Assembly (NCBI RefSeq): GCF_019203985.1
Contig: NZ_JAGSPD010000007.1
Span: 124,001-188,000, forward strand
Direction of reading: 5' to 3'
DNA length: 64,000 nt
Source of the DNA: Winogradskyella luteola
GTDB taxonomy: Bacteria; Bacteroidota; Bacteroidia; Flavobacteriales; Flavobacteriaceae
The position numbers and the translations under genes were made by a program. Each line of letters opens with the position of its first letter. Position 1 is the stretch's first letter. Positions 37,735 through 45,831 of the stretch are shown here, in pieces. The notes beneath the pieces were generated by a model that was not told where the DNA came from, ran no database searches, and saw nothing but the letters and a program-made list of their open reading frames with translations.

Positions 37735-38268
37735 CTATATTTCCATTAAATTTTCTCTATCTTTCAAATAATAATATTTTTCCTTTCCTGAACTAAAATA
37801 AGCATTTCGAGTGGCTTTAAATTCCATTTTCTTCAAGTCTATATTCATTGTTAAAGCTCTTATTTCCCCACCATCTTTGTGTTGAATAATAAATGTTGAA
37901 ATTGTAAATCCGTGTTCGGACAATCCTGTAAAATATTTAATATCAATTATTTTTGAGCCAGGTTCAAAACCTTTCTTTATCATTTCTCTTGTGATATGGT
38001 CTTTACCATAATCAAATATGACTTGAATATCGTTTAAACGTTCTTTCCTTTCAGCCTCAGATAGTTTTGTCCACATTCGATAATCGTCCATAAACATAAA
38101 CTTCGTTTTCCTAATTAAATCTGAAGCTTCAAATTTAGATTCATCTTTCGATAAGTTTTGAACATTAGTTTTATTTCCTTTTTTCTTTTTTGAAATCAGT
38201 TTATAAATCCAATAGAATGGAAGTCCGAGAAAGAATAATATTAATAAAATAAGTAGAATTCCTGTCAT
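37735..38268 (-). CDS. membrane-anchored protein of unknown family
   Basis: A 177-residue protein with an N-terminal transmembrane helix (MTGILLILLILFFLGLPFYW), a basic stop-transfer stretch (SKKKKGN) and a soluble alpha/beta domain (about 55-177: FMFMDDYRMWTKLSEAERKE; KIIDIKYFTGLSEHGF; IIQHKDGGEIRALTMNI). No family recognised. It starts 3 bases after the stop of the AlbA_2/HATPase gene and precedes the Mrr/TIR pair, so it is probably a component of the same operon. Confidence 0.65.
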   Translation of the reverse strand: MTGILLILLILFFLGLPFYWIYKLISKKKKGNKTNVQNLSKDESKFEASDLIRKTKFMFMDDYRMWTKLSEAERKERLNDIQVIFDYGKDHITREMIKKGFEPGSKIIDIKYFTGLSEHGFTISTFIIQHKDGGEIRALTMNIDLKKMEFKATRNAYFSSGKEKYYYLKDRENLMEI

Positions 38269-38271
38269 TGG

Positions 38272-39648
38272 TTATTTACTCATATTAATTTCCCAATACC
38301 CTCTAGTACCATCTTTTCGTTCTAAATAGCCTTTTTCTTTAATAGCATTTATATGTTTACCAACAGCAGATTCATTGATACCTAAAACTTCAGCTATTTC
38401 ATTATAAGTTATGGTTTTATTTTCAGCAATTAGTTTAAGTACTTCTTTTTGCCTTTTAGTCAATTTAGAATTATCGTCTATTTCACTACCTATTACACCA
38501 CCTATTACACCACCTATTGCACCACCTTCTTGACCCCCTTCTCCATTATCTTCTTTATCATCTACTTTAGTAGTAAGTTCTTTAGTAACAAAAGCCATTC
38601 TAAGAAAGTTTTCAGAAAAATTAAAACTCTCTTTACCATAGTGATCTAAAATACGTGGAATACCAGAACCTAGTTGCTCTACTAACTCCAAGTCTTTAAA
38701 TATGCGCATCAGTTCTTTGTTACGAGGGACTGAAAACCCTTCAAAAAATTCTTGCTGACTCAATCCTTCAGGTAAACCTCCAGCAGATGTAATTTCAATT
38801 CTATCTGAAAAAATCTCAAACTTGGGCGGTACTTCATTGGTATAATCATTATGTACAAAAGCATTAATAATGGCTTCACGTAATGCAATAGGATTCCATA
38901 GGTGGCTTTGTTCTCTCTCCTTTGAAGTGATTTTTGTAGCTATTCTATTTTCTACAGCAATTTTATCTATGACTTGTTTAGTTGCCTTTGCTAAACACTC
39001 ATTGCCATACTCATTACTTTCTATTAAATCTGTTCGATTTGTACCAGAATATTTAGCAACTTTAATAGACGTATTATTCTTATCAGCCAAAAGATAAGCT
39101 GCATAATTATATGCGCCATCTTCAGTAAGTAGTTCTAAATTTTTAGCAAATGCGTTGCCTAGTTTATAGCCTGATTCTTCATAATATATTTTCAGTTGGC
39201 TAAAAGTCAAGTCTTGTGTCGTTGCTTTGATTTTACTTATTGAATTTCGAGTACGTTTAGAAAAAAGCGTATCAATCATTTTTTGAGGCATTGGTTCTGC
39301 AGCAGTTCCAATTCGTATAAAGCACCCCTTTTCACTCATACCATATTTTCTTAAATGATATGGTTTTTCTGGTCCACTTGCTACAATAATTTTTATGATA
39401 TCCTTACCCTCACGTTCTTCACTAACAATATCAAATAAGCCTAATGCAGATGGTTTAATATTGTGTTTCAACCGATCCTTTATCTTTAATTGGTCACTAT
39501 CTGAATCTACCAAACCATAAGTTTTTCCTGTTTTATCAATACCTATATAGATAATGCCACCTTCACGATAGTTCAGAAAAGCAATGACTTCTTTTTCTAA
39601 TCCTTCAGTAAGCTCTTGTTTGTATTCTATACGATTGGTCTCGGTCAT
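38272..39648 (-). CDS. AlbA_2 (Schlafen-like) / HATPase_c / winged-helix regulator
   Basis: A 458-residue protein of the type often annotated as putative DNA-binding or RecG-like. Residues 1-120 form an AlbA_2 domain (EYKQELTEGLEKEVIAFLNY, EGGIIYIGIDKTG). Residues ~250-345 resemble a GHKL-type HATPase_c_4 region (LREAIINAFVHNDY; DRIEITSAGGLPEGL; EQLGSGIPRI). A Gly-Val-Ile-Gly repeat linker (about 385-395) leads to a C-terminal winged helix (KRQKEVLKLIAENKTITYNE, AEVLGINESAVGKHI). It heads the minus-strand operon with the membrane protein, Mrr and TIR genes, and may be its regulator or sensor. Confidence 0.82.
   Translation of the reverse strand: MTETNRIEYKQELTEGLEKEVIAFLNYREGGIIYIGIDKTGKTYGLVDSDSDQLKIKDRLKHNIKPSALGLFDIVSEEREGKDIIKIIVASGPEKPYHLRKYGMSEKGCFIRIGTAAEPMPQKMIDTLFSKRTRNSISKIKATTQDLTFSQLKIYYEESGYKLGNAFAKNLELLTEDGAYNYAAYLLADKNNTSIKVAKYSGTNRTDLIESNEYGNECLAKATKQVIDKIAVENRIATKITSKEREQSHLWNPIALREAIINAFVHNDYTNEVPPKFEIFSDRIEITSAGGLPEGLSQQEFFEGFSVPRNKELMRIFKDLELVEQLGSGIPRILDHYGKESFNFSENFLRMAFVTKELTTKVDDKEDNGEGGQEGGAIGGVIGGVIGSEIDDNSKLTKRQKEVLKLIAENKTITYNEIAEVLGINESAVGKHINAIKEKGYLERKDGTRGYWEINMSK
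38485..38524. repeat. 12-bp tandem repeat coding the Gly/Val/Ile linker
   Basis: About three units of CCACCTATTACA in the AlbA_2 gene (minus strand Gly-Gly-Val-Ile repeats). Unit gain or loss stays in frame and would change linker length between the ATPase-like region and the winged helix. Confidence 0.8.
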
Positions 39649-39693
39649 GAAAATTGAAATGGTCTAACTAATTACGCTATAAAGATACTGATA

Positions 39694-41289
39694 TTAATTT
39701 TTGAAAATCGATCTAACTTCTTTATAAACTCTATCAAAATTAGCTTGTAAGTCAGCCTCAGAATAGTCCTGTTGTTTCGTTGGTAATCGCTTTTCAATTT
39801 TAGGAAGTTTAAATTGTACTTTCCTGTCCTTTCCATCAGCGAACGTAATAAACTCGCCTTCTTTCAGCCTAAAAAATACATCGGCTCTAATTTTAGCGAC
39901 TTCACGTTCTCCTGTTGTAATTCGTGTATCAAAATTAAGATTGTGTCCTCGATTTACGCTTGTCGTTTCTTTCTTTACGATTTCAAAAAAACGTTCATAA
40001 TATTTCGCGGTGTCTGGATCGTTTACCTTTCCGAAGAATTGATACGATAAATTACTTAGAATCGCTTTACTCGCTTTATCTCCATACATCATATCATTCT
40101 GTATTTTGTCTTGCATCACGTAAATGGTAGCAATATCATAGCTTCGTAATGTCGCTGGAATTCTGTGCATATTTAATAATCTGATTGTTGGTGCTTCTTC
40201 CATCAAGAGAAACGAAGCGTTTGAATTTCGTACACTCATTTGCTTAGTAATGGTATGAATGATAGTAGCTATAATCGGCGAATAGGCAGTCTCATATTTT
40301 GGATTATTGACTACTGAAATCGCTAAAGGTTTGTCCTGGCTATTTATATCGAGCGGAACATCATCTGCGGATAAAGCCATAAAAATACGTTGCGTACTTA
40401 TTTTTTTGAGCGCGTTGGCCAAAGTGCTTTTTACACCAGCCGTTTGTCTGTCAGAATCCTTACCACTAATAAACGCATCTGCCATCGCTCTCGATGTTGT
40501 ATTCTTACTTAAAAATGCAATTAGACTTGAAGTGTTGAGATATTGGTAAACAGCTATTAAGTGAGGTAATGTACAATATTGTGGATGCGAGGTTCTTAAC
40601 TTCCAAATCAATCCACCAATTAAGCCTTCAGCTGCATCATTAAAAAATTTTGTTGTTCCTATACTTCCGGACTCTCTTTGTTCTAATAAGTTTTCTATAA
40701 GTACTCTTGCAACCTCATTTACGCTTTCTTCATTGGTCATATATCTTGGTGCTATTGGATTTACTCTATCATGAATATTATCAAATGAAATCACTTTGAA
40801 ATCAATCTCGTTTTTTTCAAATAAAGGAAATGCCATTTCTGTGATTTCAAAATTCTTGTAATCGTGAATCACACCGGAAAATTTATGTTTGCTGAAATGT
40901 TGAAGAAAATTAAAAACGACACTTTCAGTTTTTCCACTTCCTGCAGAACCAATGATTGAAGCACCTCGTTTGATGTTATTTATTTTGAAATTTCCACGCT
41001 TTGCTTTAAAATGAACTTGGTGCTTATCATTTGGTTCCAAAATTTCATTTTCCTTATGAAGAAATACATATAGAATCGTATTGATAAGCACTAGTGGACA
41101 ACCAACATAAAGCAAATGTGCAGACCAATGCATTAAATACGGACTCAATTTAAAAAGCAATCCTAAACAAATAACAATCAAAATCAGGTTTACAAAAAAG
41201 GCGTATCTCGTCATTTTGAAAAGACTTGAAAACACCAAGCTCATTCCAAACAGTAACCCAATCATAAATGTAACTCCTTGTATTTCCAT
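39694..41289 (-). CDS. type IV coupling protein (TraG/TraD/VirD4 family)
   Basis: A 531-residue ATPase that docks the relaxase-DNA complex onto the secretion channel. Two or more N-terminal membrane helices (about 1-75) precede Walker A GSAGSGKTES (about 113-122). The conserved VIHDYKNFEI block, Walker B FLLMEEAPTIRL (about 365) and the YVMQDKIQNDMMYG segment also support the call. It lies one base downstream of the relaxase gene, a normal mobilisation operon. Confidence 0.9.
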   Translation of the reverse strand: MEIQGVTFMIGLLFGMSLVFSSLFKMTRYAFFVNLILIVICLGLLFKLSPYLMHWSAHLLYVGCPLVLINTILYVFLHKENEILEPNDKHQVHFKAKRGNFKINNIKRGASIIGSAGSGKTESVVFNFLQHFSKHKFSGVIHDYKNFEITEMAFPLFEKNEIDFKVISFDNIHDRVNPIAPRYMTNEESVNEVARVLIENLLEQRESGSIGTTKFFNDAAEGLIGGLIWKLRTSHPQYCTLPHLIAVYQYLNTSSLIAFLSKNTTSRAMADAFISGKDSDRQTAGVKSTLANALKKISTQRIFMALSADDVPLDINSQDKPLAISVVNNPKYETAYSPIIATIIHTITKQMSVRNSNASFLLMEEAPTIRLLNMHRIPATLRSYDIATIYVMQDKIQNDMMYGDKASKAILSNLSYQFFGKVNDPDTAKYYERFFEIVKKETTSVNRGHNLNFDTRITTGEREVAKIRADVFFRLKEGEFITFADGKDRKVQFKLPKIEKRLPTKQQDYSEADLQANFDRVYKEVRSIFKN

Positions 41290-41290
41290 G

Positions 41291-42319
41291 TTATATACCT
41301 ATTGAACCCGATTTAATTGCCACGTCCACACCTCGTTTTAAATACTTTATGGTTTTAAGTGCCAATTGTACTTGACTGGTTGGAATACTCGCAATGGGAA
41401 CTCCAGATTTTGCGAGCATTTTAAAAGCAACTGCTTTTTCATTTGCTGGTAGTCCTAACAATGTTGTGAAGTACAGGTTTGGGTTTCTAATAAAATCTTT
41501 CTTTGATTTATATGATTCTGCATAGTTACGTTTGTAACCAAATGTTTTGTCAAAGGTGCTTTCGGCTTTTGTAAAAAATGCATCTCTATCAAAACCACGT
41601 TTTACAATTTTACCATGCATCTCAACTTCCGAACCTTTGTATTTAGATCCTGGTGATAGACTCACAGAATTTGAGGCATCTTTTCGACTCACGATAATAT
41701 GAATATGACTTTGATTACCTGCTTTTTTCATGCCTTGAACAATTCGTTTTCCATTTTGTTGATGTGGTGCTTCGGCTTCGAGTTTGCTAATTTGGGATTT
41801 CATTTTCTTTATATTCCCATCTAATTGACCTTGTTCAATTTTCCGAATGTCAGTTTTTAGCTGAAGTATTTTAGTGGCAAAAGGTTGGTTTTCTTTAACC
41901 TGTTTATCTGTGCCTTTGAATGTTCTTTGATGCTCAATTTTTGCAAAATATTTTATGTCGTCAACAGTTATTGGTTTACCATTAATTTCTCGATTAAAAG
42001 ACGTTGCATAATCGTTCATTATGGCTCTTGTATATCTTTTTAAATCTTCAGAATTATTCTGTAATTTTCTCAATTCATATTTACTTGGACTAACTGTAAT
42101 GGAATAAAATTTTGGTTCTTTCTTTTTGAGTTTTGCAGTATTGCCATCGATTTCTTTTACCACATCTTTGGCTTCAATTTCATCGCCATATTGATTGAAA
42201 AAATGTTCCACGTCTTCTTGCTCCAAACCTTGATTTTCTTTCTCCAGATACTCAGCAAAATCCGCAGAACTTTGTGAATAATCTCCTCCTAATTTTTGAG
42301 CTGTGATTGTGATATACAT
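41291..42319 (-). CDS. relaxase / mobilisation protein (DUF5712, MobB-type)
   Basis: About 342 residues. It is thought to nick oriT and stay bound to the transferred strand. The N-terminus MYITITAQKLGG is the family start, so the ATG at 42319 is preferred over the one at 42346, which would overlap BfmA. Visible blocks are FYSITVSPSKYELR and the metal-binding histidine triad-like NQSHIHIIVSRKD. A long charged helical region (about 130-195) lies between them, followed by a basic C-terminus. It is placed between bfmA and the coupling protein. Confidence 0.85.
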   Translation of the reverse strand: MYITITAQKLGGDYSQSSADFAEYLEKENQGLEQEDVEHFFNQYGDEIEAKDVVKEIDGNTAKLKKKEPKFYSITVSPSKYELRKLQNNSEDLKRYTRAIMNDYATSFNREINGKPITVDDIKYFAKIEHQRTFKGTDKQVKENQPFATKILQLKTDIRKIEQGQLDGNIKKMKSQISKLEAEAPHQQNGKRIVQGMKKAGNQSHIHIIVSRKDASNSVSLSPGSKYKGSEVEMHGKIVKRGFDRDAFFTKAESTFDKTFGYKRNYAESYKSKKDFIRNPNLYFTTLLGLPANEKAVAFKMLAKSGVPIASIPTSQVQLALKTIKYLKRGVDVAIKSGSIGI

Positions 42320-42323
42320 AATA

Positions 42324-42776
42324 TTATAATTGATTACTTGAATCATTTTTTTCTACAATTAACACTTCCTTCTCTTCGACCTCTTTTTCTAAAATCAACT
42401 TTTCTTGCTTTGGTTCAAACTCCATAAATAAAGATTGCAACATTGCAGTTGTGGGTTTATCATGGTTCTTTTCTATGTCCTTTATAATGGCAATTACAGC
42501 ATTGATTCGCTTCTTAATTTTACTCTCCAATGTTTGCATATTTGGTCCTAAAGTTTCATTTGGTGAAATGCCATTGTCCTCAAAAAAGTCCAGCATCAGA
42601 AGCAAAGTCATCGATTGTGATTTAGATAATTTTTTACAAAACACTCGAAAACGCTCTGCTACTGAAGTTTTGATCCCGAGCTTCTCAAATCGCTCTTTTT
42701 CATATCCTTTATCCATTTTTTCTGAAAAAATTTGTTGTTTTGATTGGGCTGCGAGGATTTTTTCTGAAAAAACCAT
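42324..42776 (-). CDS. BfmA/BtgA-family mobilisation protein
   Basis: A small DNA-binding relaxosome accessory protein. The block GYEKERFEKLGIKTSVAERF, then SMTLLLMLDFFEDNGISPNE, is diagnostic of BfmA/BtgA proteins. The longest frame (150 residues) starts at 42776, but the ATG at 42716 (MDKGYEKE) is a serious alternative: the 60 bases between hold two copies of a 15-bp palindrome that look like operator sequence rather than coding sequence. It leads the mobilisation operon next to the putative oriT. Confidence 0.85.
   Translation of the reverse strand: MVFSEKILAAQSKQQIFSEKMDKGYEKERFEKLGIKTSVAERFRVFCKKLSKSQSMTLLLMLDFFEDNGISPNETLGPNMQTLESKIKKRINAVIAIIKDIEKNHDKPTTAMLQSLFMEFEPKQEKLILEKEVEEKEVLIVEKNDSSNQL
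42715..42772. repeat. pair of 16-bp direct repeats, each containing the palindrome TTTTTTCTGAAAAAA
   Basis: ATTTTTTCTGAAAAAA occurs at 42715-42730 and again at 42757-42772, exactly 42 bases (four helical turns) apart. Each unit contains a perfect palindrome around a central base. They flank or overlap the possible starts of the BfmA gene, suggesting an operator or relaxosome protein-binding sites. Confidence 0.7.
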
Positions 42777-42965
42777 GTTACATATTCAAATATCAAAACA
42801 ATCAATCGCCGAAAGGTGTTGATTTTACTAGGGTTTTGAAAAAAACTGAAAATCGAAACATCGCGCTAGCGTGTTACCCTCTTGCTATTCCTTTTCGTCC
42901 AGCTCGCTGGACAAAAAAATACCATTACATCCAAAAATGTAATGGCTTTTTCTGTAATACAAATT
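42777..42965. other. candidate origin of transfer (oriT) region
   Basis: A non-coding stretch directly upstream of the BfmA-relaxase operon with clustered dyads: CGCTAGCG (42864-42871, extendable through CGCGCTAGCGTG), GTCCAGC-TC-GCTGGAC (42897-42912), and a 9-bp stem CCATTACAT/ATGTAATGG (42922-42946) followed by T5. In mobilisable Bacteroidetes elements the oriT lies upstream of the mob genes and holds such dyads. The last hairpin could instead be a terminator. The nick site cannot be located by eye. Confidence 0.5.
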
Positions 42966-43048
42966 GAAATTAGATTTTTTAAGAGTGTTATTATTGAAGT
43001 TTAAAAGTATCTTTAACAAACCGCTCTTTTTGTTGCAGAATATAAAAA

Positions 43049-43075
43049 AAGACCTCTGAAATTTTCAAAGGTCTT
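43049..43075 (-). terminator. terminator downstream of the RadC/small-protein genes
   Basis: AAGACCT ... AGGTCTT with an inner TGAAA/TTTCA helix; the minus-strand transcript ends in a U-run (A-run at 43044-43050). It lies 18 bases beyond the 65-residue gene. Confidence 0.8.
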
Positions 43076-43092
43076 ACAATTTTTAAGAGCGT

Positions 43093-43290
43093 TTATATAT
43101 TAAACACGTATGTGTAACTATATAAATTTCTTATTGCTTCTTCGTCTAGCATCTTGTCCAAATTTTGATTATTAGCAGATGCATATTCGATAATGTCCTT
43201 TCCATATTTATGCTTAACATCTTCTTTAGAATTGTTAAGCAAACGCTCTTGCGCTTCTTCACTCAAATCGGTAAAATTTATATAAATCAT
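43093..43290 (-). CDS. small conserved-looking hypothetical protein (65 residues)
   Basis: MIYINFTDLSEEAQERLLNN ... a mostly helical, acidic 65-residue protein that starts 11 bases after the RadC-like gene stop and is followed by a terminator. No family recognised. Operon position with RadC-like and nearby SSB genes suggests an ICE maintenance or anti-host function, but nothing more can be said. Confidence 0.6.
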   Translation of the reverse strand: MIYINFTDLSEEAQERLLNNSKEDVKHKYGKDIIEYASANNQNLDKMLDEEAIRNLYSYTYVFNI

Positions 43291-43301
43291 AGCTTTTCGT
43301 T

Positions 43302-43751
43302 TTATAAAATTCCGTTATCTGAAAAACTATAATAATCTCCATCAGGTGCAAAAATCAAATGGTCGAGAAGCTTAATATCAAATAATTTTGCAGCATTCTT
43401 AATCTTCTTAGTAAGGCTTTTATCAGCTTCACTAGGCATCAATTTTCCACTTGGATGATTGTGCGTTAAAATGATTGCTACCGATAGCGATTTTAAAATG
43501 ACCGCAAATAAAATTCTTAAATCTACCAACGTTCCGACAATTCCACCCTGTGAAATTTGATATACGCCTTTTACCTTATTGCTATTATTTAGAAGTACAA
43601 TTTTAAATACTTCGTGTAGTGCAATAGTATCTTTATCCCAATCCTCAAACAACAATTCGGCTGCATCTTGAGAACTGTTTATTTTTTGCCACATAGATGA
43701 TTTTAAACCGCCTTTGTAGCTAATTTTTATTTCATTAACTTTGTTCTTCAT
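43302..43751 (-). CDS. RadC-like JAB-domain protein
   Basis: A 149-residue protein with the MPN+/JAB metal motif THNHPSGKLMPSEAD (about 109-123) and the following DHLIF, as in RadC proteins. It lacks the N-terminal helix-hairpin-helix of chromosomal RadC, which is typical of mobile-element copies. Such proteins are frequent in conjugative elements of this phylum; their function is unsettled. Same-strand neighbour of ssb. Confidence 0.88.
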   Translation of the reverse strand: MKNKVNEIKISYKGGLKSSMWQKINSSQDAAELLFEDWDKDTIALHEVFKIVLLNNSNKVKGVYQISQGGIVGTLVDLRILFAVILKSLSVAIILTHNHPSGKLMPSEADKSLTKKIKNAAKLFDIKLLDHLIFAPDGDYYSFSDNGIL

Positions 43752-43781
43752 TGTTTCTATTATTAGTTATAGTGAGAATGA

Positions 43782-43819
43782 AAAAGAGGGCGCATCTTTC
43801 CACAGGAACGCCCTCTTTT
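43782..43819 (-). terminator. terminator after the single-stranded DNA-binding protein gene
   Basis: Perfect 11-bp stem AAAAGAGGGCG (43782-43792) / CGCCCTCTTTT (43809-43819). On the minus strand the stem is followed by a U-rich run; it lies 9 bases past the ssb stop. Confidence 0.88.
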
Positions 43820-43827
43820 AATTTCAA

Positions 43828-44184
43828 TTATTCAGTAGCGTTATCCTCGCCTTTAATTCCCAAAAGCAGAATTTCATCAATTACCACTTCGGTAACATAT
43901 CTTTTTTCTCCATCTTTGGTTTCATAAGAGCGTGAGGTCAATTTTCCCTCTAATGCTACTTCTTTTCCTTTGCCTACATATTTCTCAACGATTTCGGCAA
44001 TCTTTCCCCATGCTACAATATTGTGCCATTGGGTGTTTGTCACTTTTTCTCCCTTAGAATCTTTATAAGATTCATTGGTTGCGATTGAAAATTTTGCAAC
44101 TTTCTTTCCGCTTTCAAGGTTTGTGATTTCTGGCTCGTTTCCGACGTTGCCAATTAACTGTACTTTGTTTCTTAGAGTACTCAT
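43828..44184 (-). CDS. ssb: single-stranded DNA-binding protein
   Basis: A 118-residue OB-fold protein: MSTLRNKVQLIGNVGNEPEI, KVAKFSIATNESYKDSKGEK, NTQWHNIVAWGKIAEIVEKY and KGKEVALEGKLTSRSYETKD are all standard SSB segments. It lacks the long acidic C-terminal tail of host SSB (it ends GEDNATE), as is usual for element-coded copies. It likely protects transferred single strands and supports ICE replication. Confidence 0.95.
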   Translation of the reverse strand: MSTLRNKVQLIGNVGNEPEITNLESGKKVAKFSIATNESYKDSKGEKVTNTQWHNIVAWGKIAEIVEKYVGKGKEVALEGKLTSRSYETKDGEKRYVTEVVIDEILLLGIKGEDNATE

Positions 44185-44226
44185 AATTAAAAAATTTAAA
44201 GATTAATATTGACCTATCTGAACTAT

Positions 44227-44361
44227 TCAGAAAGGCTTTGTTATTGATTTACTTATTATATCCAGAGCGTTTTCCTTTTTTTGTTTTTTTAACTTTTGTT
44301 CCGCTTCCTTTTTATTGATTTTGTAAGATTTCATAAGATTCATTTTAGATTTACTTCCCAT
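44227..44361 (-). CDS. possible 44-residue basic protein
   Basis: A short frame MGSKSKMNLMKSYKINKKEA, then EQKLKKQKKENALDIISKSI, ending shortly after. It is Lys-rich and could be a small DNA-binding or relic peptide. The absence of an ATG in the further open upstream codons and the lack of a recognised family keep confidence low. Confidence 0.25.
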   Translation of the reverse strand: MGSKSKMNLMKSYKINKKEAEQKLKKQKKENALDIISKSITKPF

Positions 44362-44625
44362 AGAGCCGACGCTGTTACCTTCTTTTTGTTGCTTAGTGCT
44401 TTCGATATTCAGCTTTGTTTAGACATATAAAAAGTGCGAGGCACGAGCCTGGTTATGCTGTCGTTCAAAGCTGAATGTTGTTATTTTGCTGTCAAAAAAA
44501 GGTATGATGGTGTTGGATTACGGAAGTGATTCTAAAGTCTTTGTGAAATACAAAATCATAGGAAGTGGAACAAAATGCAGATACATTTTCCTTGTCTGGC
44601 GGACTTGATTCGCACTTTTTACTAG

Positions 44626-44770
44626 GGAATGAAGTGTTCCTTTCCAGAGCAACGGAAAGGGTTAACGGAATGAAAAGTAAAAAGTGTGGATTAGGTTCAA
44701 GACTTTGATAATGAAGCTCTTTTTCTGGAATGAAGTTTTTACGGAATGGAAGGAAATGTGCTGAATGGAA
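44626..44770. repeat. iteron-like GGAATGRAR repeats
   Basis: GGAATGAAG (44626-44634), GGAATGAAA (44667-44675), GGAATGAAG (44727-44735), GGAATGGAA (44743-44751) and TGAATGGAA (44762-44770), all in the same orientation inside the non-coding gap. Spacing is irregular on the left and about 16-19 bases on the right. Confidence 0.5.
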
Positions 44771-44861
44771 TATAAAAACTGATTTTTACTGGTTATTTCA
44801 AACAACTAGTTCATATAATTAGTTGCATGGGTTAGCAGCTGGTTTTATTATTTCCACTTTA

Positions 44862-45746
44862 TTAGTCTATTCCAAGTCTTTTATGCATTTCTTGCCATTC
44901 TTTACCAAATTCAATTTTTTCCATTGCAGCTTTTCTTTTTTCTTCAGGCAAACATTGTATACAAGTTGGATATTGGATGCCTTTATAGTGTTTTTTACAT
45001 TTGGGGCATAATTCCATTTTGTGTAAGTCAAAGCTAGATGCACATTTTTTGCAAGCCGTTATTGTATCTTCAAAGGACAGATACTTAATGTTGTCATTTA
45101 AATAAAGTAAAAATGCCTTTTTTTCAATCGTTACAGCATCTTTATTTTTTGCTAATTCTCTCTGCAACCAATACCGAATATTTGATAGGTTGTGGTTGTT
45201 TCTCCATTTATCTTTTGAAATAAAACACCTATCTCGAACTTCGTATGCATCCTCATCTTGATAAAAAATAGAAATGAGTTCTATTTCTGTCCTATAAATC
45301 GCTTCTTCAAATTCTTGTTTACAATCCGCACAACGATACTTTGGGATTTTCCTTACTCTTTCTCTAGGATTTTTACACATACAATTCGGACACAAAGGAA
45401 TTGGTACATATTCATATTTTTTTAGAACATGAGCAGTAAATTCAGATTTGTCAATGTCTGGATTAGTGTCTATATAATCTTTCGCATATGTTCTTGTTAT
45501 TTCTCTTTTAAATTCTGAATATTTTTTTGGGTGTGAAAAATGCTGTATGGTTAATGTTTCTTCACTACTACATATTTCACATTTTTCTTTTATGAATTTT
45601 GACCTTCTATCTTTCCAGTCTTTTGTGTGCCAAGACCGTTGTCCTTCCTTGAAGCCACTCCAACACTTTTCTTTTGCAAGTTCAAGACCAATCTCGTTAT
45701 TTGCAAGTTTATCCCTTAATTCTATAAGTTCATGATATATCAACAT
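44862..45746 (-). CDS. Cys-rich zinc-ribbon protein of unknown function
   Basis: A 294-residue protein with several metal-binding knuckles: CEICSSEETLTIQHFSHP (an HNH-like CxxC...H..H pattern, about 56-73), CPNCMC (about 119-124), CADCKQEF (about 138), CKKC (about 233), CPKCKKH (about 248) and CIQC (about 262). The first block resembles the zinc site of HNH endonucleases, but the catalytic His-Asn pattern is not clear. The rest is helical and charged. No named family recognised. It lies alone between the repeat region and the ParB-side genes. Confidence 0.65.
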   Translation of the reverse strand: MLIYHELIELRDKLANNEIGLELAKEKCWSGFKEGQRSWHTKDWKDRRSKFIKEKCEICSSEETLTIQHFSHPKKYSEFKREITRTYAKDYIDTNPDIDKSEFTAHVLKKYEYVPIPLCPNCMCKNPRERVRKIPKYRCADCKQEFEEAIYRTEIELISIFYQDEDAYEVRDRCFISKDKWRNNHNLSNIRYWLQRELAKNKDAVTIEKKAFLLYLNDNIKYLSFEDTITACKKCASSFDLHKMELCPKCKKHYKGIQYPTCIQCLPEEKRKAAMEKIEFGKEWQEMHKRLGID

Positions 45747-45831
45747 TTTGAACTGTTATATGAATTATAAATATAATGTTATAACATAAAAAGAGCAGAG
45801 ATAAAATGACTTTTATTGAAAATATTTATTA

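Larger units (their letters stand above)
44185..44861. other. 677-base gap with no clear gene; repeats and weak small frame
   Basis: A possible 44-codon minus-strand frame (44227-44361, MGSKSKMNLMKSYKINKKEA..., very Lys-rich) lies at its left, with open frame continuing upstream without an ATG. An 11-bp inverted repeat ATTCAGCTTTG / CAAAGCTGAAT sits at 44407-44417 and 44466-44476, enclosing a GTGC-GAG-GCAC hairpin. Five GGAATG-type repeats follow (44626-44770). No convincing larger coding region is seen. It may be a replication or regulatory region. Confidence 0.5.

Noticed and set aside
38485-38524. Possible CRISPR-like repeat array
   Set aside because: Only a 12-bp tandem repeat without spacers inside a coding region.
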